A stretch of DNA of 64,000 nt from Shinella sp. XGS7 (GTDB lineage Bacteria; Pseudomonadota; Gammaproteobacteria; Burkholderiales; Burkholderiaceae_C), in assembly GCF_020535565.1 (NCBI RefSeq), contig NZ_CP084758.1:5095984-5159983 (forward strand), in the 5' to 3' direction. Position 1 is the stretch's first letter, and each line of letters begins with the position of its first letter. Made by a program: the position numbers and the translations under genes. The notes beneath the pieces are model-generated. The model worked only from the letters and a program-made list of their open reading frames with translations. It made no database searches and was not told the DNA's origin. Positions 42,362-50,546 of this stretch are shown one piece after another.

Positions 42362-43220
42362 GTTGGGAATGGCGGCGCTCGAACTCTGCCGGTGAAGTAT
42401 CTCCGGCACTGCCGTGACGGCGCTTGGGGTTGTAGAACATCTCGATGTAGTTGAAGACGTCCGCTCTTGCGTCATCGCGGGTCAGGTAGGTCTGGCGGCG
42501 AACGCGCTCGCGCTTGAGCAGTTGGAAGAAGCTCTCGGCCACGGCGTTGTCGTGGCAGTTGCCTCGACGGCTCATGCTGCTGACCAGGTTGTGGTCGCGC
42601 AGGAAGTCCTGCCAGTCGTGGCCTGTGAACTGGCTGCCCTGGTCCGAATGCACCGTGACCGGCTGCCTGGGCTGGCGACGCCACAAGGCCATCATCAGTG
42701 CGTCAAGCACAAGGACTGTGTCAATGCGACTGCCCATTGACCAGCCTACCACCTGGCGCGAGAACAGATCGACCACCACGGCCAGATAGAGCCAGCCCTC
42801 ATGGGTGCGGATGTACGTGATGTCGGTCACCCAGGACTGATTGGGCTCGGCCACCGCGAACTGGCGCTGCAGATGGTTGGGGGCTACGACAGCAGGTTGG
42901 CCGCCGCGCATGCCAGGGCGGCGTCGATAGCCGGTCTGCGAGCGCAGCCCTTCAAGCCGGAGTAATCGGGCCACGCGATGCTTACCGCAGCGCTCGCCCA
43001 GATCGCGCATATCCAGCGTGAGCTTGCGGTAGCCGTACACGCCGCCGCTCTCCAGCCATGCATGCTTGAGCAGGCCCAGCAGCCGCTGATCGTCCTTGGC
43101 CCGAGGGCTCGCAGGCGCGGCCTTCCAGGCGTAGTAGCCGCTGGGGTGCACCTTCATGACCTGACACAGGCGCCGCACGCTGTGCTCCCGCTCATGGAGC
43201 TCGATGAACGCGTACTTCAC
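42345..43220 (-). CDS. IS3-family transposase OrfB (DDE integrase domain)
   Basis: 291 residues from a GTG at 43220 that overlaps the orfA stop. The catalytic triad is visible: Asp in SWVTDITYIRTHEGWLYLAV, Asp in VTVHSDQGSQFTG, and Glu in NAVAESFFQLLKRE, with conserved integrase-core spacing. The N-terminal part has the HTH_21-like segment HSVRRLCQVMKVHPSGYYAW. It is normally made as an OrfAB fusion by -1 frameshifting; see the OrfA entry. It cuts and joins the IS ends. Confidence 0.93.
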   Translation of the reverse strand: MKYAFIELHEREHSVRRLCQVMKVHPSGYYAWKAAPASPRAKDDQRLLGLLKHAWLESGGVYGYRKLTLDMRDLGERCGKHRVARLLRLEGLRSQTGYRRRPGMRGGQPAVVAPNHLQRQFAVAEPNQSWVTDITYIRTHEGWLYLAVVVDLFSRQVVGWSMGSRIDTVLVLDALMMALWRRQPRQPVTVHSDQGSQFTGHDWQDFLRDHNLVSSMSRRGNCHDNAVAESFFQLLKRERVRRQTYLTRDDARADVFNYIEMFYNPKRRHGSAGDTSPAEFERRHSQRLKGV

Positions 43221-43495
43221 CCGGACTGCTTGGCAAAGTACGCTGCGGCCTTTTTTAGGATGTCACGCTCCTCGGTCACGCGCTTGAGCTCAGCCTTCAG
43301 ACGACGCAACTCGTCGGCTTGCGACAGCTGGACCTGACGCTCGCCGGCGGGCATGCGGCGCGCCTTGATCCACTCATACAGGCTGTGCTGGCTCACGCCG
43401 AGCCTTGCCGACACGTCGGCCACCTTGTGCCCGCGCTCGGTGATCTGCTTGATCGCTTCGATCTTGAATTCTTCGGGGTATCGCTGCTTACTCAT
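43217..43495 (-). CDS. IS3-family transposase OrfA (helix-turn-helix)
   Basis: 92 residues. RYPEEFKIEAIKQITERGHK and VADVSARLGVSQHSLYEWIK form the helix-turn-helix, followed by a leucine-zipper-like LRRLKAELKRVTEERDILKK. The codons for ILKKAA contain an AAAAAAG run, the classic -1 slippery site of this family; slipping there joins OrfA to the orfB frame without a stop. It probably binds the inverted repeats. Confidence 0.92.
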   Translation of the reverse strand: MSKQRYPEEFKIEAIKQITERGHKVADVSARLGVSQHSLYEWIKARRMPAGERQVQLSQADELRRLKAELKRVTEERDILKKAAAYFAKQSG

Positions 43496-43523
43496 GGCAC
43501 CTCCTATTGGGCCTCAGGTTTGA

Positions 43524-43558
43524 GGCTCAGAGGTGTCTACTGAATCCGGGGCGATTCA
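43524..43558. repeat. IS terminal inverted repeat, right
   Basis: Reverse complement of the left repeat with about three differences; the outer 17 bases are identical. Confidence 0.9.
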
Positions 43559-43668
43559 CCGACACTGATCGAATGGGCCGACGGGATCAAACAAACAAGC
43601 GTTGCCCCAGCCACGCAGCGTCCAAGGGCAAGGAGGGCCCGACTAGAACCTTGTCTGTACTTTTTCAT

Positions 43669-44211
43669 GCTTTCAACCAATTGGTATTGGGTGTCAGGCA
43701 GCTCGTTTCAGAGCTCCTGGAGGCGCTGGCGGTTCGCCTCAAGGGGCGCATTGACTCGGTACTGCGCCTTCACGACCGATTGACCGTGCGGCAAGCCGCA
43801 CCTCCCCGACAGAGGGCGTCAGCGCTCCGCAAGAACGCTCGCCCGAAGGACAGCAGGGACGTCGCCCACGAATAACCAAGTCATGCATCTGGATCCCCCC
43901 TACAAGATGTAGCTGCGCCCGCTTTTTCTGACTGCGCGGGTCCTTGTGAAGCTGCGTTGCCCGGATCGAAAAGCCCGGGCGCGTCGACTCGACTTGAGAG
44001 CACCTCTGAGTATCAAAGATGGGGCAGATCACCACACTAGGGCTAGCACTGCCCACCAAAGAGGGATTTCCGCCCCCAGGACAGGCAGAGGCCGCACAAT
44101 CGCGCGCGACGAAGAACGAGGCTGAGCGAGTACACGGCAGGAGAGCCCGGCCTGAGTCGATTCATCTCACGATGAGCGCCGCCAATGAACCGTGAAGGAT
44201 ATTTTTCCAAA
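43669..44211. other. Divergent intergenic region upstream of cassette 2, no gene seen
   Basis: About 540 bases between the start of the interrupted SpvB gene (minus) and paralogue 17 (plus). Short frames on both strands lack ribosome sites, signal peptides or family motifs. It should hold the two divergent promoters. Confidence 0.45.
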
Positions 44212-44565
44212 ATGCGAACGCAAAATTATCGAAATATCACGACAGGCCTTGCCTTGGCAATCACCTCGCTGTGCTGCCAAGCCGCTAACGGCTGGACGGA
44301 ACCTCTCAAAATTGTCAGCGCCTTTGTAGAGGATTCCGACTACTTGATTGTCTATACCGAGGGCGGTCGACAATATGTAAAAAACTGCGAAACCAACAAC
44401 TGGAACGTAGTCGCAAACGGTGAATCGCGAAAAAACAGAATCTGGGCCACCATACTAACGGCCGCCGCCACTGGCCAAAAAATATCATTCTGGTACAGCG
44501 ATGCCGGCTGCAGCGTCTGGGGATATCACGGAGCCACTGCTGTTCGAATTTTCCCCCAGCAATAG
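44212..44565 (+). CDS. Small secreted protein, island paralogue 17
   Basis: 117 residues from the ATG at 44212, with AAGGA about 11 bases upstream; an upstream ATG at 44185 has no ribosome site. Signal segment NITTGLALAITSLCCQAANG. The mature part has IVSAFVEDSDYLIVYTEGG, KNCETNN, then IWATILTAAATGQKISFWYS, then AGCSVWGYHG and a final strand TAVRIFP. The TGQ-hydrophobic-strand segment resembles the helix-strand part of subtilase-cytotoxin B-type subunits. Noticeably AT-richer than its neighbours. Confidence 0.77.
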   Translation: MRTQNYRNITTGLALAITSLCCQAANGWTEPLKIVSAFVEDSDYLIVYTEGGRQYVKNCETNNWNVVANGESRKNRIWATILTAAATGQKISFWYSDAGCSVWGYHGATAVRIFPQQ

Positions 44566-44579
44566 CAGCCAAAGAGACA

Positions 44580-44972
44580 ATGGCGCCACACTCGACCGCG
44601 CCCCATCGCACTCGTAGGCGAGCGATTCCCCACTATCAGAAAGCCACTGCAACCTGCATTGCGCTGTTGGCATTGGCTCTCCTCGGCGACCATGCGGCGG
44701 CTGGCTCACAGCAAGGGCGCGTCACCAATCTGATATTTCGAGCATCAGATGGGCTCGTATATTTCCACCTGGAAGGTACACCTAGCGCACGCCCGCCCTG
44801 CGCAGCAAATCAAACGTATTGGATCATTCGCGACGAGAAATCAGACGCTGGCAAACGGCAGATTGCCATGCTGTTAGCTGCACGCACCCAAAATACGCCA
44901 ATCCATGTCATCGGAACCAATGCTTGTGAACGCTGGGACGACGGCGAAAGCGTGAATATAATTAATTTCTGA
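44580..44972 (+). CDS. Small secreted protein, island paralogue 18
   Basis: 130 residues, 14 bases after paralogue 17. A basic n-region precedes ATATCIALLALALLGDHAAAG. The mature part has VTNLIFRASDGLVYFHLEG, RPPCAANQTYWIIRDEK, IAMLLAARTQNTPIHVIG and NACERWDDG with a final strand VNIINF. It converges on the secretion operon, 180 bases away. Confidence 0.75.
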   Translation: MAPHSTAPHRTRRRAIPHYQKATATCIALLALALLGDHAAAGSQQGRVTNLIFRASDGLVYFHLEGTPSARPPCAANQTYWIIRDEKSDAGKRQIAMLLAARTQNTPIHVIGTNACERWDDGESVNIINF

Positions 44973-45152
44973 AGACAGAAAAGCGCCCCGCGATTTCACA
45001 TGTCAATTCATCACTCCCGACACAAAGCACGAGGCCCTATACATCCTGTAGCAGCTGCTCGTGGGTGGCGACTAGTTGCAGGATGGTCAGAGCGGCAGCT
45101 CTCCGAGCATCTTTACCAAGACCACAAATTCTCCAGGCGCCTGAATTCAACT

Positions 45153-46418
45153 CTATTTACTTAGTAAAGTCGGACTCCCGACCAAGTTAACCCCCATCAC
45201 CTGCCCTGTGCTGCGCTGAATCTGCGTGAGCCGCCACTGCCACTGACCGATTTCTGGATAATCCCCGCCTACATTCAGTTGCGAGAGGTAGTCCGGTAAG
45301 GCATTCGGGTCAGTTACAGCCAAGCTCAAGCGCGCCTGCCGCTCGATAGCATTTATTTCCAATGACGTCGGTGTCACACCCTGAAGTTCAACGGCTTCCA
45401 AACTGCGCAGACTTGCTTGCCAGTTGAATTGGTAGAGCTTCAACAGCTCTTGTGCACTTTCCGCGTACGGAGGTGGAGGCTCGACAAGCGGGGAAGCTGC
45501 AGGCTGGGCCTGAATGCTTAACTCTCGCGCCTGACGCTCCGCGGCAAGCATGGTGGCCCGCTCCGCATACTCCCAGTAACGAGTCAAGACCGTGGCCGCA
45601 GAGCCGAGCGTCAGCAAAAGGCAGACCAGCAAACCCAGCCTTGGGAGACGCCCCGTAGGCATTTGCCAACGCAACAACTCTAGCGAGGGCGCGCCATGAG
45701 CACGGAGTAGGTGACGGATCTGCGGCGCCGAGGATTTGGCTTCAATGCCCTCTTGGAGAAAGTTGTCAATGTGCAGGACGCCAACTTCTTCGGCCCCGTA
45801 GCCCTCGGCAATCCCAATCCGGTCCAAGGTGCTGCGAAGCGCCTCTGAATCCAGCGCCGGCTGGTAGCGCTCCACATAGCGAGGCCGACCTTGAGCCCAG
45901 CAAACAATGACGGTGCCATCCTGATCACTGAAAGCCAACATTTGCTGGGAACCAAGCGCCCCGTTGACACAGTCCAGCCAGCATCTTGACGTGGCCCACC
46001 AGGGGCTTAGCGACAGTAGCCGGATGCGATGTTGCTTTGCACTCCGACTCAGCTCCTCCTGCACATCTTTGGGCACGGAAAGCGCGAGCGCTGGCGCACC
46101 TACGGGCCATTGCAAAAGGGTGACGCAAGGCTGAGGCAGTGCACCGAACAAGGGAGGCGCAGCGGCCTGGGCCAGCGTCACCGCCTCCGACCAGCGGCGT
46201 AGGCCTACAAAGGGGCCTACGGAGAATGGACTTGCCAGGCCAGTTGAAAGCCGCACCAGCACATCAGCGCTACGCCAAGCCGGTAGAGATTGCCTTATCA
46301 AGCCGAGAGCGAGAGGGATGGTGTCCGCGGGCGGACCGTCAAAGCTCTGAGCAAGCTCTCCATCGGTGCCCAGCAGTGTGGCCCGTGATTTCTGCAACAA
46401 CAGGGTATGCGGTTTCAC
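45153..46418 (-). CDS. PilM/PilN (GspL)-like assembly protein
   Basis: 421 residues. The N-terminal about 250 residues are a cytoplasmic actin-like-fold candidate (MKPHTLLLQKSRATLLGTDG, later GVLHIDNFLQEGIE). One membrane helix LPRLGLLVCLLLTLGSAATV (about 262-281) is followed by a periplasmic domain with SLRSLEAVELQGVTPTSLEI, the PilN/GspL ferredoxin-like pattern. It would form the inner-membrane platform with the PilO-like protein encoded at the other end of the operon. It is the last gene, 14 bases after gspE. The family call is based on layout more than strong motifs. Confidence 0.6.
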   Translation of the reverse strand: MKPHTLLLQKSRATLLGTDGELAQSFDGPPADTIPLALGLIRQSLPAWRSADVLVRLSTGLASPFSVGPFVGLRRWSEAVTLAQAAAPPLFGALPQPCVTLLQWPVGAPALALSVPKDVQEELSRSAKQHRIRLLSLSPWWATSRCWLDCVNGALGSQQMLAFSDQDGTVIVCWAQGRPRYVERYQPALDSEALRSTLDRIGIAEGYGAEEVGVLHIDNFLQEGIEAKSSAPQIRHLLRAHGAPSLELLRWQMPTGRLPRLGLLVCLLLTLGSAATVLTRYWEYAERATMLAAERQARELSIQAQPAASPLVEPPPPYAESAQELLKLYQFNWQASLRSLEAVELQGVTPTSLEINAIERQARLSLAVTDPNALPDYLSQLNVGGDYPEIGQWQWRLTQIQRSTGQVMGVNLVGSPTLLSK

Positions 46419-46432
46419 TCTTTCGGCCTCAC

Positions 46433-48055
46433 TCAGACTCCGCCCACGATCCGGCGGACCTCATCAAGGCTGGTTGAGCCGGTCCTTATGTGGTGCAGCG
46501 ATTGCTCGAGCAAACTCACCAAGCCGCGGCGCTGAGCTACAGCCTTGATGCTGGAAAGAGGGGCTTGCTCGGTAATGAGATCACGCAGCTCATCGTCAAC
46601 CTGGTGAAGCTCGGCAATCACGAAGCGGCCCTTGTATCCGGTACCGTGGCATTCTGGGCATCCGCCCGGCTGAGGCAAACGGTCAAGGCTGCCATAGTGA
46701 CGCAACTTGTCCAGCCGGACAGCATCCTGGGCCGAAGGCTCGCTCCAGGTCATGCAGTGAGGACACAGTCGCCGTAGGAGGCGCTGCACCACGACCCCAT
46801 TCAGGGACGAGACGAAACCAAACATGTCAAGCCCAAAGTGGCGGAACCGGCCAACCACATCAGCCACGCTGTTGGCATGCACGGTGGTGAAGACGAGGTG
46901 TCCAGTCAAGGCCGATTGGACAGCGATCTCGGCGGTTTCCGCATCCCGAATCTCGCCTACAAGGATGCGATCCGGATCATGGCGGAGAATTGAGCGAAGC
47001 CCTTTTGCAAAGGTAAGGCCCTTGCGCTCGTTCACAGGGATCTGGAGCACGCCAGTCAGCTCGTACTCAACAGGGTCTTCGATCGTGATGATCTTTTCCC
47101 GTCCGCTGTTGATCTCTGAGAGCATGGCGTAAACGGTCGTGGTCTTGCCGCTGCCGGTAGGCCCGGTAACCAGCAGCAAGCCGCTAGGCATCTCAGCCAG
47201 ATCACGCAGCACTTGGGCATCGGCAGAGCCGAATCCTAGATGGGCCAAGCTGACAGACTCTTCCTGTCCACGCAGCTGCGCCTTGTCCAGAAGACGGAGT
47301 ACGGCGTCTTCACCATGCACGCTGGGCATGATGGAAACGCGCAAGTCAATGCTGGCCGCGTCTCCGCGCCCGAGCTCCAACCGAAACCGCCCATCTTGCG
47401 GCAACCGGCGCTCAGTGATGTCGAGCAAGGCCAAGACCTTGATCCGAGAAATGACCTCTTGTGCCGACTGAGCACCGGACATGCGGGCAAACTGGACCAT
47501 CACACCGTCGAGGCGATGCTTGACGGTCACACCCTCACGGTCGCACTCAAAATGAACGTCGCTTGCCCCTCCGTTGAAACCCGCCTGCAAAGCCTGATCC
47601 ACGAACTGGACGATTGGGCCCTCAGCTCTAAGCGCAGCACTCTGCTTGCCCTCCATCCCGCTGGGGGTCGTTGATTCATCGCCCAGCCATTGATCCAGGT
47701 CCTCGCGTCGGACGGCCACAGGCGCTGCCGCCGGTACCAGGCCGTTGTTGACGCGCTGGAGCAAGGACAAGTTCCAAGGGTCCTCGCAAGCCAGAATTCG
47801 CTTGCCCTCGATGACATGCAGCAGTACGCAGCGGTGCTGACGAGCCTTTGCAAGAGGCCATCGTTCGAAGTCGGGCTGCCAGGGCCCTTTGGCCTCGATC
47901 ACCTGGACCCCAGCATGCTCCGCCAGCCAAGCTTGCAATGCGCTGCGGTCGCCGACAGTACGCAAAAGAATATCCAACACGGCACCGCCGCCCGCCTGGT
48001 GCTGCTGGCGAGCAGATGCCAGTGCCGCTCGAAAATTCTTGCTCTCGGTCGTCAA
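46433..48055 (-). CDS. gspE: GspE/PilB-type secretion ATPase
   Basis: 540 residues, starting with TTG at 48055 in a TTGA overlap with gspF. The N-terminal domain (about 1-140) is of the GspE N1E/MshEN type. The ATPase core has Walker A GPTGSGKTTTVYAML, the Asp box, Walker B-like DPDRILVGEIRDAETAE and the His box LVFTTVHANS. A tetracysteine zinc motif lies near the end: CPHC and CPEC about 35 residues apart. It powers assembly of the pseudopilus at the inner membrane. Confidence 0.92.
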   Translation of the reverse strand: MTTESKNFRAALASARQQHQAGGGAVLDILLRTVGDRSALQAWLAEHAGVQVIEAKGPWQPDFERWPLAKARQHRCVLLHVIEGKRILACEDPWNLSLLQRVNNGLVPAAAPVAVRREDLDQWLGDESTTPSGMEGKQSAALRAEGPIVQFVDQALQAGFNGGASDVHFECDREGVTVKHRLDGVMVQFARMSGAQSAQEVISRIKVLALLDITERRLPQDGRFRLELGRGDAASIDLRVSIMPSVHGEDAVLRLLDKAQLRGQEESVSLAHLGFGSADAQVLRDLAEMPSGLLLVTGPTGSGKTTTVYAMLSEINSGREKIITIEDPVEYELTGVLQIPVNERKGLTFAKGLRSILRHDPDRILVGEIRDAETAEIAVQSALTGHLVFTTVHANSVADVVGRFRHFGLDMFGFVSSLNGVVVQRLLRRLCPHCMTWSEPSAQDAVRLDKLRHYGSLDRLPQPGGCPECHGTGYKGRFVIAELHQVDDELRDLITEQAPLSSIKAVAQRRGLVSLLEQSLHHIRTGSTSLDEVRRIVGGV

Positions 48056-49236
48056 CGTGGCCCCCCCAAACCGTTGGCCATATCAAAGATCGGCATGTAC
48101 ATCATGACCACGATCCCACCGACCACCAAGGCCACCAGCAACATCAGTATCGGCTCGACCAAGCGCGTTGCGCGTTCCACGAATGTGGAGAACGCCTGAG
48201 CGTGACGATCCGCAATGGTCTGCAGCACCGTATCAAAACTCCCGACACGTTCACCAACTACGACGAGACGGAGACCGACCGAATCGAGGAGTCCGGCGGA
48301 CTCCAGCGCTGTCGACGCTGACTTGCCCTGGGCGATCTCTTCCCGCGCACGAATCAGCCCCTGCCCCAGCCTTGGCCCCAGACTCAGCCCCAGGGCCACC
48401 TCCAGAGCTTCGTCGATCGTGTACCCTCCCCGATACATCAGCGCCAGGGATTGGAACAGTTTCGCCAATCGAAAATGAGTCCATTGGATTCGCAGAGGCT
48501 CAATTGCATCAACCAAAGCGAGCAACATACGGCTGAGGCGCCCGGTGCTGAAGGCCCAAGCCAGTAGCACCAGGAAGGCCCCCAACAAGGACGTCATCAG
48601 CGGCAGGTGCTCCCGCATCACTCCACTGACCCAGAGAACAGCTTGGGTTGCACCACTCAAGGCCTTCGGTGCACTTGTATACATGGTGGAGAACCGGGGG
48701 ATCACGAAAACCAGCAGGAACACGGTGATCAATATTCCCAGCCCCACCACGACACTGGGATAGATTGCCGCACTGACAAGGCGTCTGCGCATGGCTCCGA
48801 GCATTTCGTCATAGCGCAGGTAGTCGTCCAGGGCTCTGGGAAGGGTACTGGTCCTTTCGCTTGCCGTAACGCTCGCGAGTAACACTTCTGGGAACGCACC
48901 GGTCGTCCGCATAGCGGAGGACAAGGACTGCCCCTGACCTAGCGCCTGCAGCAAACGAGCGCTTACCTCGTGCTGCCCTCTGTGGGCTGATGCTAGCGTC
49001 TCAATCGCCTCCACCACGGTCATTCCTGCTCTCAACAGGGTGCCCAGCTCCCGGCACCACCACGCCACGTCCAGGCTTGCGGCCTCGGAAGCTTGCACCC
49101 GAGGACTAATCGCGATGACCACATACCCCTGGGCCTCCAAGGCAGCCCGCAGACCGGCGGCGTCGCGGGCGCGCATCGTGACATCCACAATGGCCGAGCC
49201 TCCTGGCTCCAGATAGCGAACAGAAAAATCCGTCAC
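48052..49236 (-). CDS. gspF: GspF/PilC-type inner-membrane platform protein
   Basis: 394 residues. Two T2SSF domains: the first around WWCRELGTLLRAGMTVVEAI (about 69-88), the second around FQSLALMYRGGYTIDEALEV. Three membrane helices at about 160-185, 205-228 and 365-388. It couples the GspE ATPase to pseudopilin polymerisation. It lies 17 bases after gspG and overlaps gspE. Confidence 0.92.
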   Translation of the reverse strand: MTDFSVRYLEPGGSAIVDVTMRARDAAGLRAALEAQGYVVIAISPRVQASEAASLDVAWWCRELGTLLRAGMTVVEAIETLASAHRGQHEVSARLLQALGQGQSLSSAMRTTGAFPEVLLASVTASERTSTLPRALDDYLRYDEMLGAMRRRLVSAAIYPSVVVGLGILITVFLLVFVIPRFSTMYTSAPKALSGATQAVLWVSGVMREHLPLMTSLLGAFLVLLAWAFSTGRLSRMLLALVDAIEPLRIQWTHFRLAKLFQSLALMYRGGYTIDEALEVALGLSLGPRLGQGLIRAREEIAQGKSASTALESAGLLDSVGLRLVVVGERVGSFDTVLQTIADRHAQAFSTFVERATRLVEPILMLLVALVVGGIVVMMYMPIFDMANGLGGPR

Positions 49237-49253
49237 GGATGGGCTACTACGGC

Positions 49254-49691
49254 TTACTTGTAGATATCGGCATCATCGCCGGAGCCCCCCGGCGTCCGAT
49301 CACGACCGAGACTTAGCAGCTCGTACTCTTTGCCATTGCTGCCCGGCGAGCGATATTGATACGGCATCCCCCAAGGGTCCAAGGGCACGGCCGCTTGCAG
49401 ATAGGGCCCTCTCCACCGAGGCTCGTCGCCTGGCGCTTCCACAAGCGCCTTGAGGCCTTGTGCCGTCGTCGGGTAACGGCCCGTGTCCATCCGGTAGCCT
49501 TGAATTGCCTTGTCCAGGGCGTCCATTTGTGCTCTCGCCGTCGTGACCTCCGACTTCGATATTTGACCGAAGAAGCGGGGGCCGACGATTCCCGTGAGCA
49601 GCCCGATGATAAGAATCACGACCAGCAGTTCCAGCAGAGTGAAGCCACTCTGACCTTTAACGCAATTCCATCGTGAAGATAGCGAATTCAT
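49254..49691 (-). CDS. gspG: Major pseudopilin GspG
   Basis: 145 residues from the ATG at 49691, which overlaps the stop of the upstream pseudopilin gene (ATGA). Type IV prepilin signal with the cleavage site at SG/FTLLELLVVILIIGLLTG, including the conserved Glu at +5. The body has DALDKAIQGYRMDTGRYPTT, QGLKALV and WRGPYLQAAVPLDPWGMPYQY, the hallmark calcium-binding GspG region. It should form the bulk of the pseudopilus. Confidence 0.93.
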   Translation of the reverse strand: MNSLSSRWNCVKGQSGFTLLELLVVILIIGLLTGIVGPRFFGQISKSEVTTARAQMDALDKAIQGYRMDTGRYPTTAQGLKALVEAPGDEPRWRGPYLQAAVPLDPWGMPYQYRSPGSNGKEYELLSLGRDRTPGGSGDDADIYK

Positions 49692-50167
49692 GGCGCACTC
49701 ACATTGCTTGATACAAACTGCCACTCGAAGTAGTGGCGAGCCGGCGGAAGAACGACAGAGCCAAGCTGAAGCGGGGCACTGCGCAGGGGTTGACGTACAT
49801 CGGTGCTGTAGACCCCGCGGATGCCTCCGTCGGCATCACGAAGCAATCCCCAGGGCCGCTGGGGCTGCAAAGGATCCGGATAGAGTTGCCTCAGATGGCG
49901 CACCGTCCCGACAAAGCGAGGATCCTCAAGCAGCAACTCAAGCTGGTTGGGGTATCGCTTTAGGCTGCCTGGCGAGGCTCGGTAGTAGGACGCAAGAGCC
50001 TCAGCGTACAGCTGGCCAATACGCAGCAGCTCTCGCTCGCGTTCACGTTGTGCCTCAAGTGAGAATTGTGGTCCGAGTGCAGCCAACCCAAGGGCAAATA
50101 CCGTGAGCGCAGCCAGGGCCCAAATGTAAGTGAAGCCCGTTTGATCGGCCGCCCTACCAACTCGCAT
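49688..50167 (-). CDS. Pseudopilin-like protein with atypical N-terminus
   Basis: 159 residues from the ATG at 50167; 50179 is an alternative. The prepilin-type site is TG/FTYIWALAALTVFALGLAA, where Trp replaces the Glu usually found at +5. The rest resembles the other minor pseudopilins: REREREL, YPNQLELLLEDPR, LYPDPLQPQRPWGL. Lack of Glu5 is typical of GspK-like tip pseudopilins, so a tip or specialised role is possible. It overlaps both neighbouring genes. Confidence 0.8.
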   Translation of the reverse strand: MRVGRAADQTGFTYIWALAALTVFALGLAALGPQFSLEAQRERERELLRIGQLYAEALASYYRASPGSLKRYPNQLELLLEDPRFVGTVRHLRQLYPDPLQPQRPWGLLRDADGGIRGVYSTDVRQPLRSAPLQLGSVVLPPARHYFEWQFVSSNVSAP

Positions 50168-50537
50168 AAGGCCGCCCATCTAGACCGTTTCCCCGTGCGC
50201 TGCTTCGGATGTCATAGACACCTGCCCCGGCGGCGCCGCCTGGTGGCGAACTGAGTATCCATGCATCGAACCTGTCCGTCATCGGATCCAAAGGTAGTTC
50301 ACGGAGATAACGCTGAGACACAAGCTCCTGCAAATCTTTCGGGTATCTATCCTTGTCTGCATGGAAGCGATCTATGGCTTCGCGGACAGTTTTGAGATTG
50401 TGTTTCAGGACACTCTCACGACTCCGATCGACATGCTCGATGTAGCGAGGGGCTGCCAACGAAAGCAGCAGCCCGATGGCCGCCATAACCACCATCAACT
50501 CAATCAGCGTGAATGCCCGTTGCTGCTTTGCAAGCAT
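50154..50537 (-). CDS. Minor pseudopilin
   Basis: 127 residues. The prepilin site is RA/FTLIELMVVMAAIGLLLSLA with Glu5. The body has VREAIDRFHADKDRYPKDLQ, RELPLDPMTDRFDAW, the same plan as GspG-family pseudopilins but shorter. It starts 9 bases after the previous pseudopilin gene and is cotranscribed. Confidence 0.88.
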   Translation of the reverse strand: MLAKQQRAFTLIELMVVMAAIGLLLSLAAPRYIEHVDRSRESVLKHNLKTVREAIDRFHADKDRYPKDLQELVSQRYLRELPLDPMTDRFDAWILSSPPGGAAGAGVYDIRSSARGNGLDGRPYASW

Positions 50538-50546
50538 GATTGCGCC

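Larger units (their letters stand above)
42327..43558 (-). mobile_element. Complete IS3-family insertion sequence (1232 bp) with CCG target duplication
   Basis: Terminal inverted repeats of 35 bases with about three mismatches lie at 42327-42361 and 43524-43558, both starting TGAATCGCCCCGGATTC when read inward. CCG occurs at both flanks (42324-42326 and 43559-43561), a 3-base target duplication. Two overlapping transposase frames fill the interior. The intact ends, duplication and frames indicate a recent insertion. Confidence 0.93.
38957..43668 (-). pseudogene. SpvB/FG-GAP/TcdB-middle fusion gene of cassette 2, interrupted by an IS3-family element
   Basis: Removing the IS (42327-43558) and one CCG copy restores an exact frame of 1158 codons from the ATG at 43668. 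The restored N-terminus is a signal peptide, MKKYRQGSSRALLALGRCVA then GATLVCLIPSAHS, leading into ISVGDGGQAAFSYPIAVPPG of the SpvB domain. FG-GAP repeats follow (ADFNGDGKTDLLRW, LDVNGDGITDIVRI, IDLDGDGRLDIVS, RDVDGDGLADLMS, MDFNGDGRTDCLA, GDLNGDGRDDLIRW), then a TcdB-like middle part with GMKADVRGHGLLGFREVRKS, and the C-terminal PAALAAILQLLLED shared with cassette 1. The insertion lies just after the signal peptide, so the large 3' frame now lacks export information. Confidence 0.88.

Noticed and set aside
22995..43668. A complete Tc (TcA/TcB/TcC) insecticidal toxin complex
   Set aside because: SpvB/TcdB-like and RHS parts are present, but no TcA-like gene is in the window and the proteins carry Sec signals, unlike classic Tc subunits.
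43739..44059. Minus-strand frame upstream of the interrupted SpvB gene
   Set aside because: No ribosome site, signal peptide or motif; composition unlike neighbouring genes.
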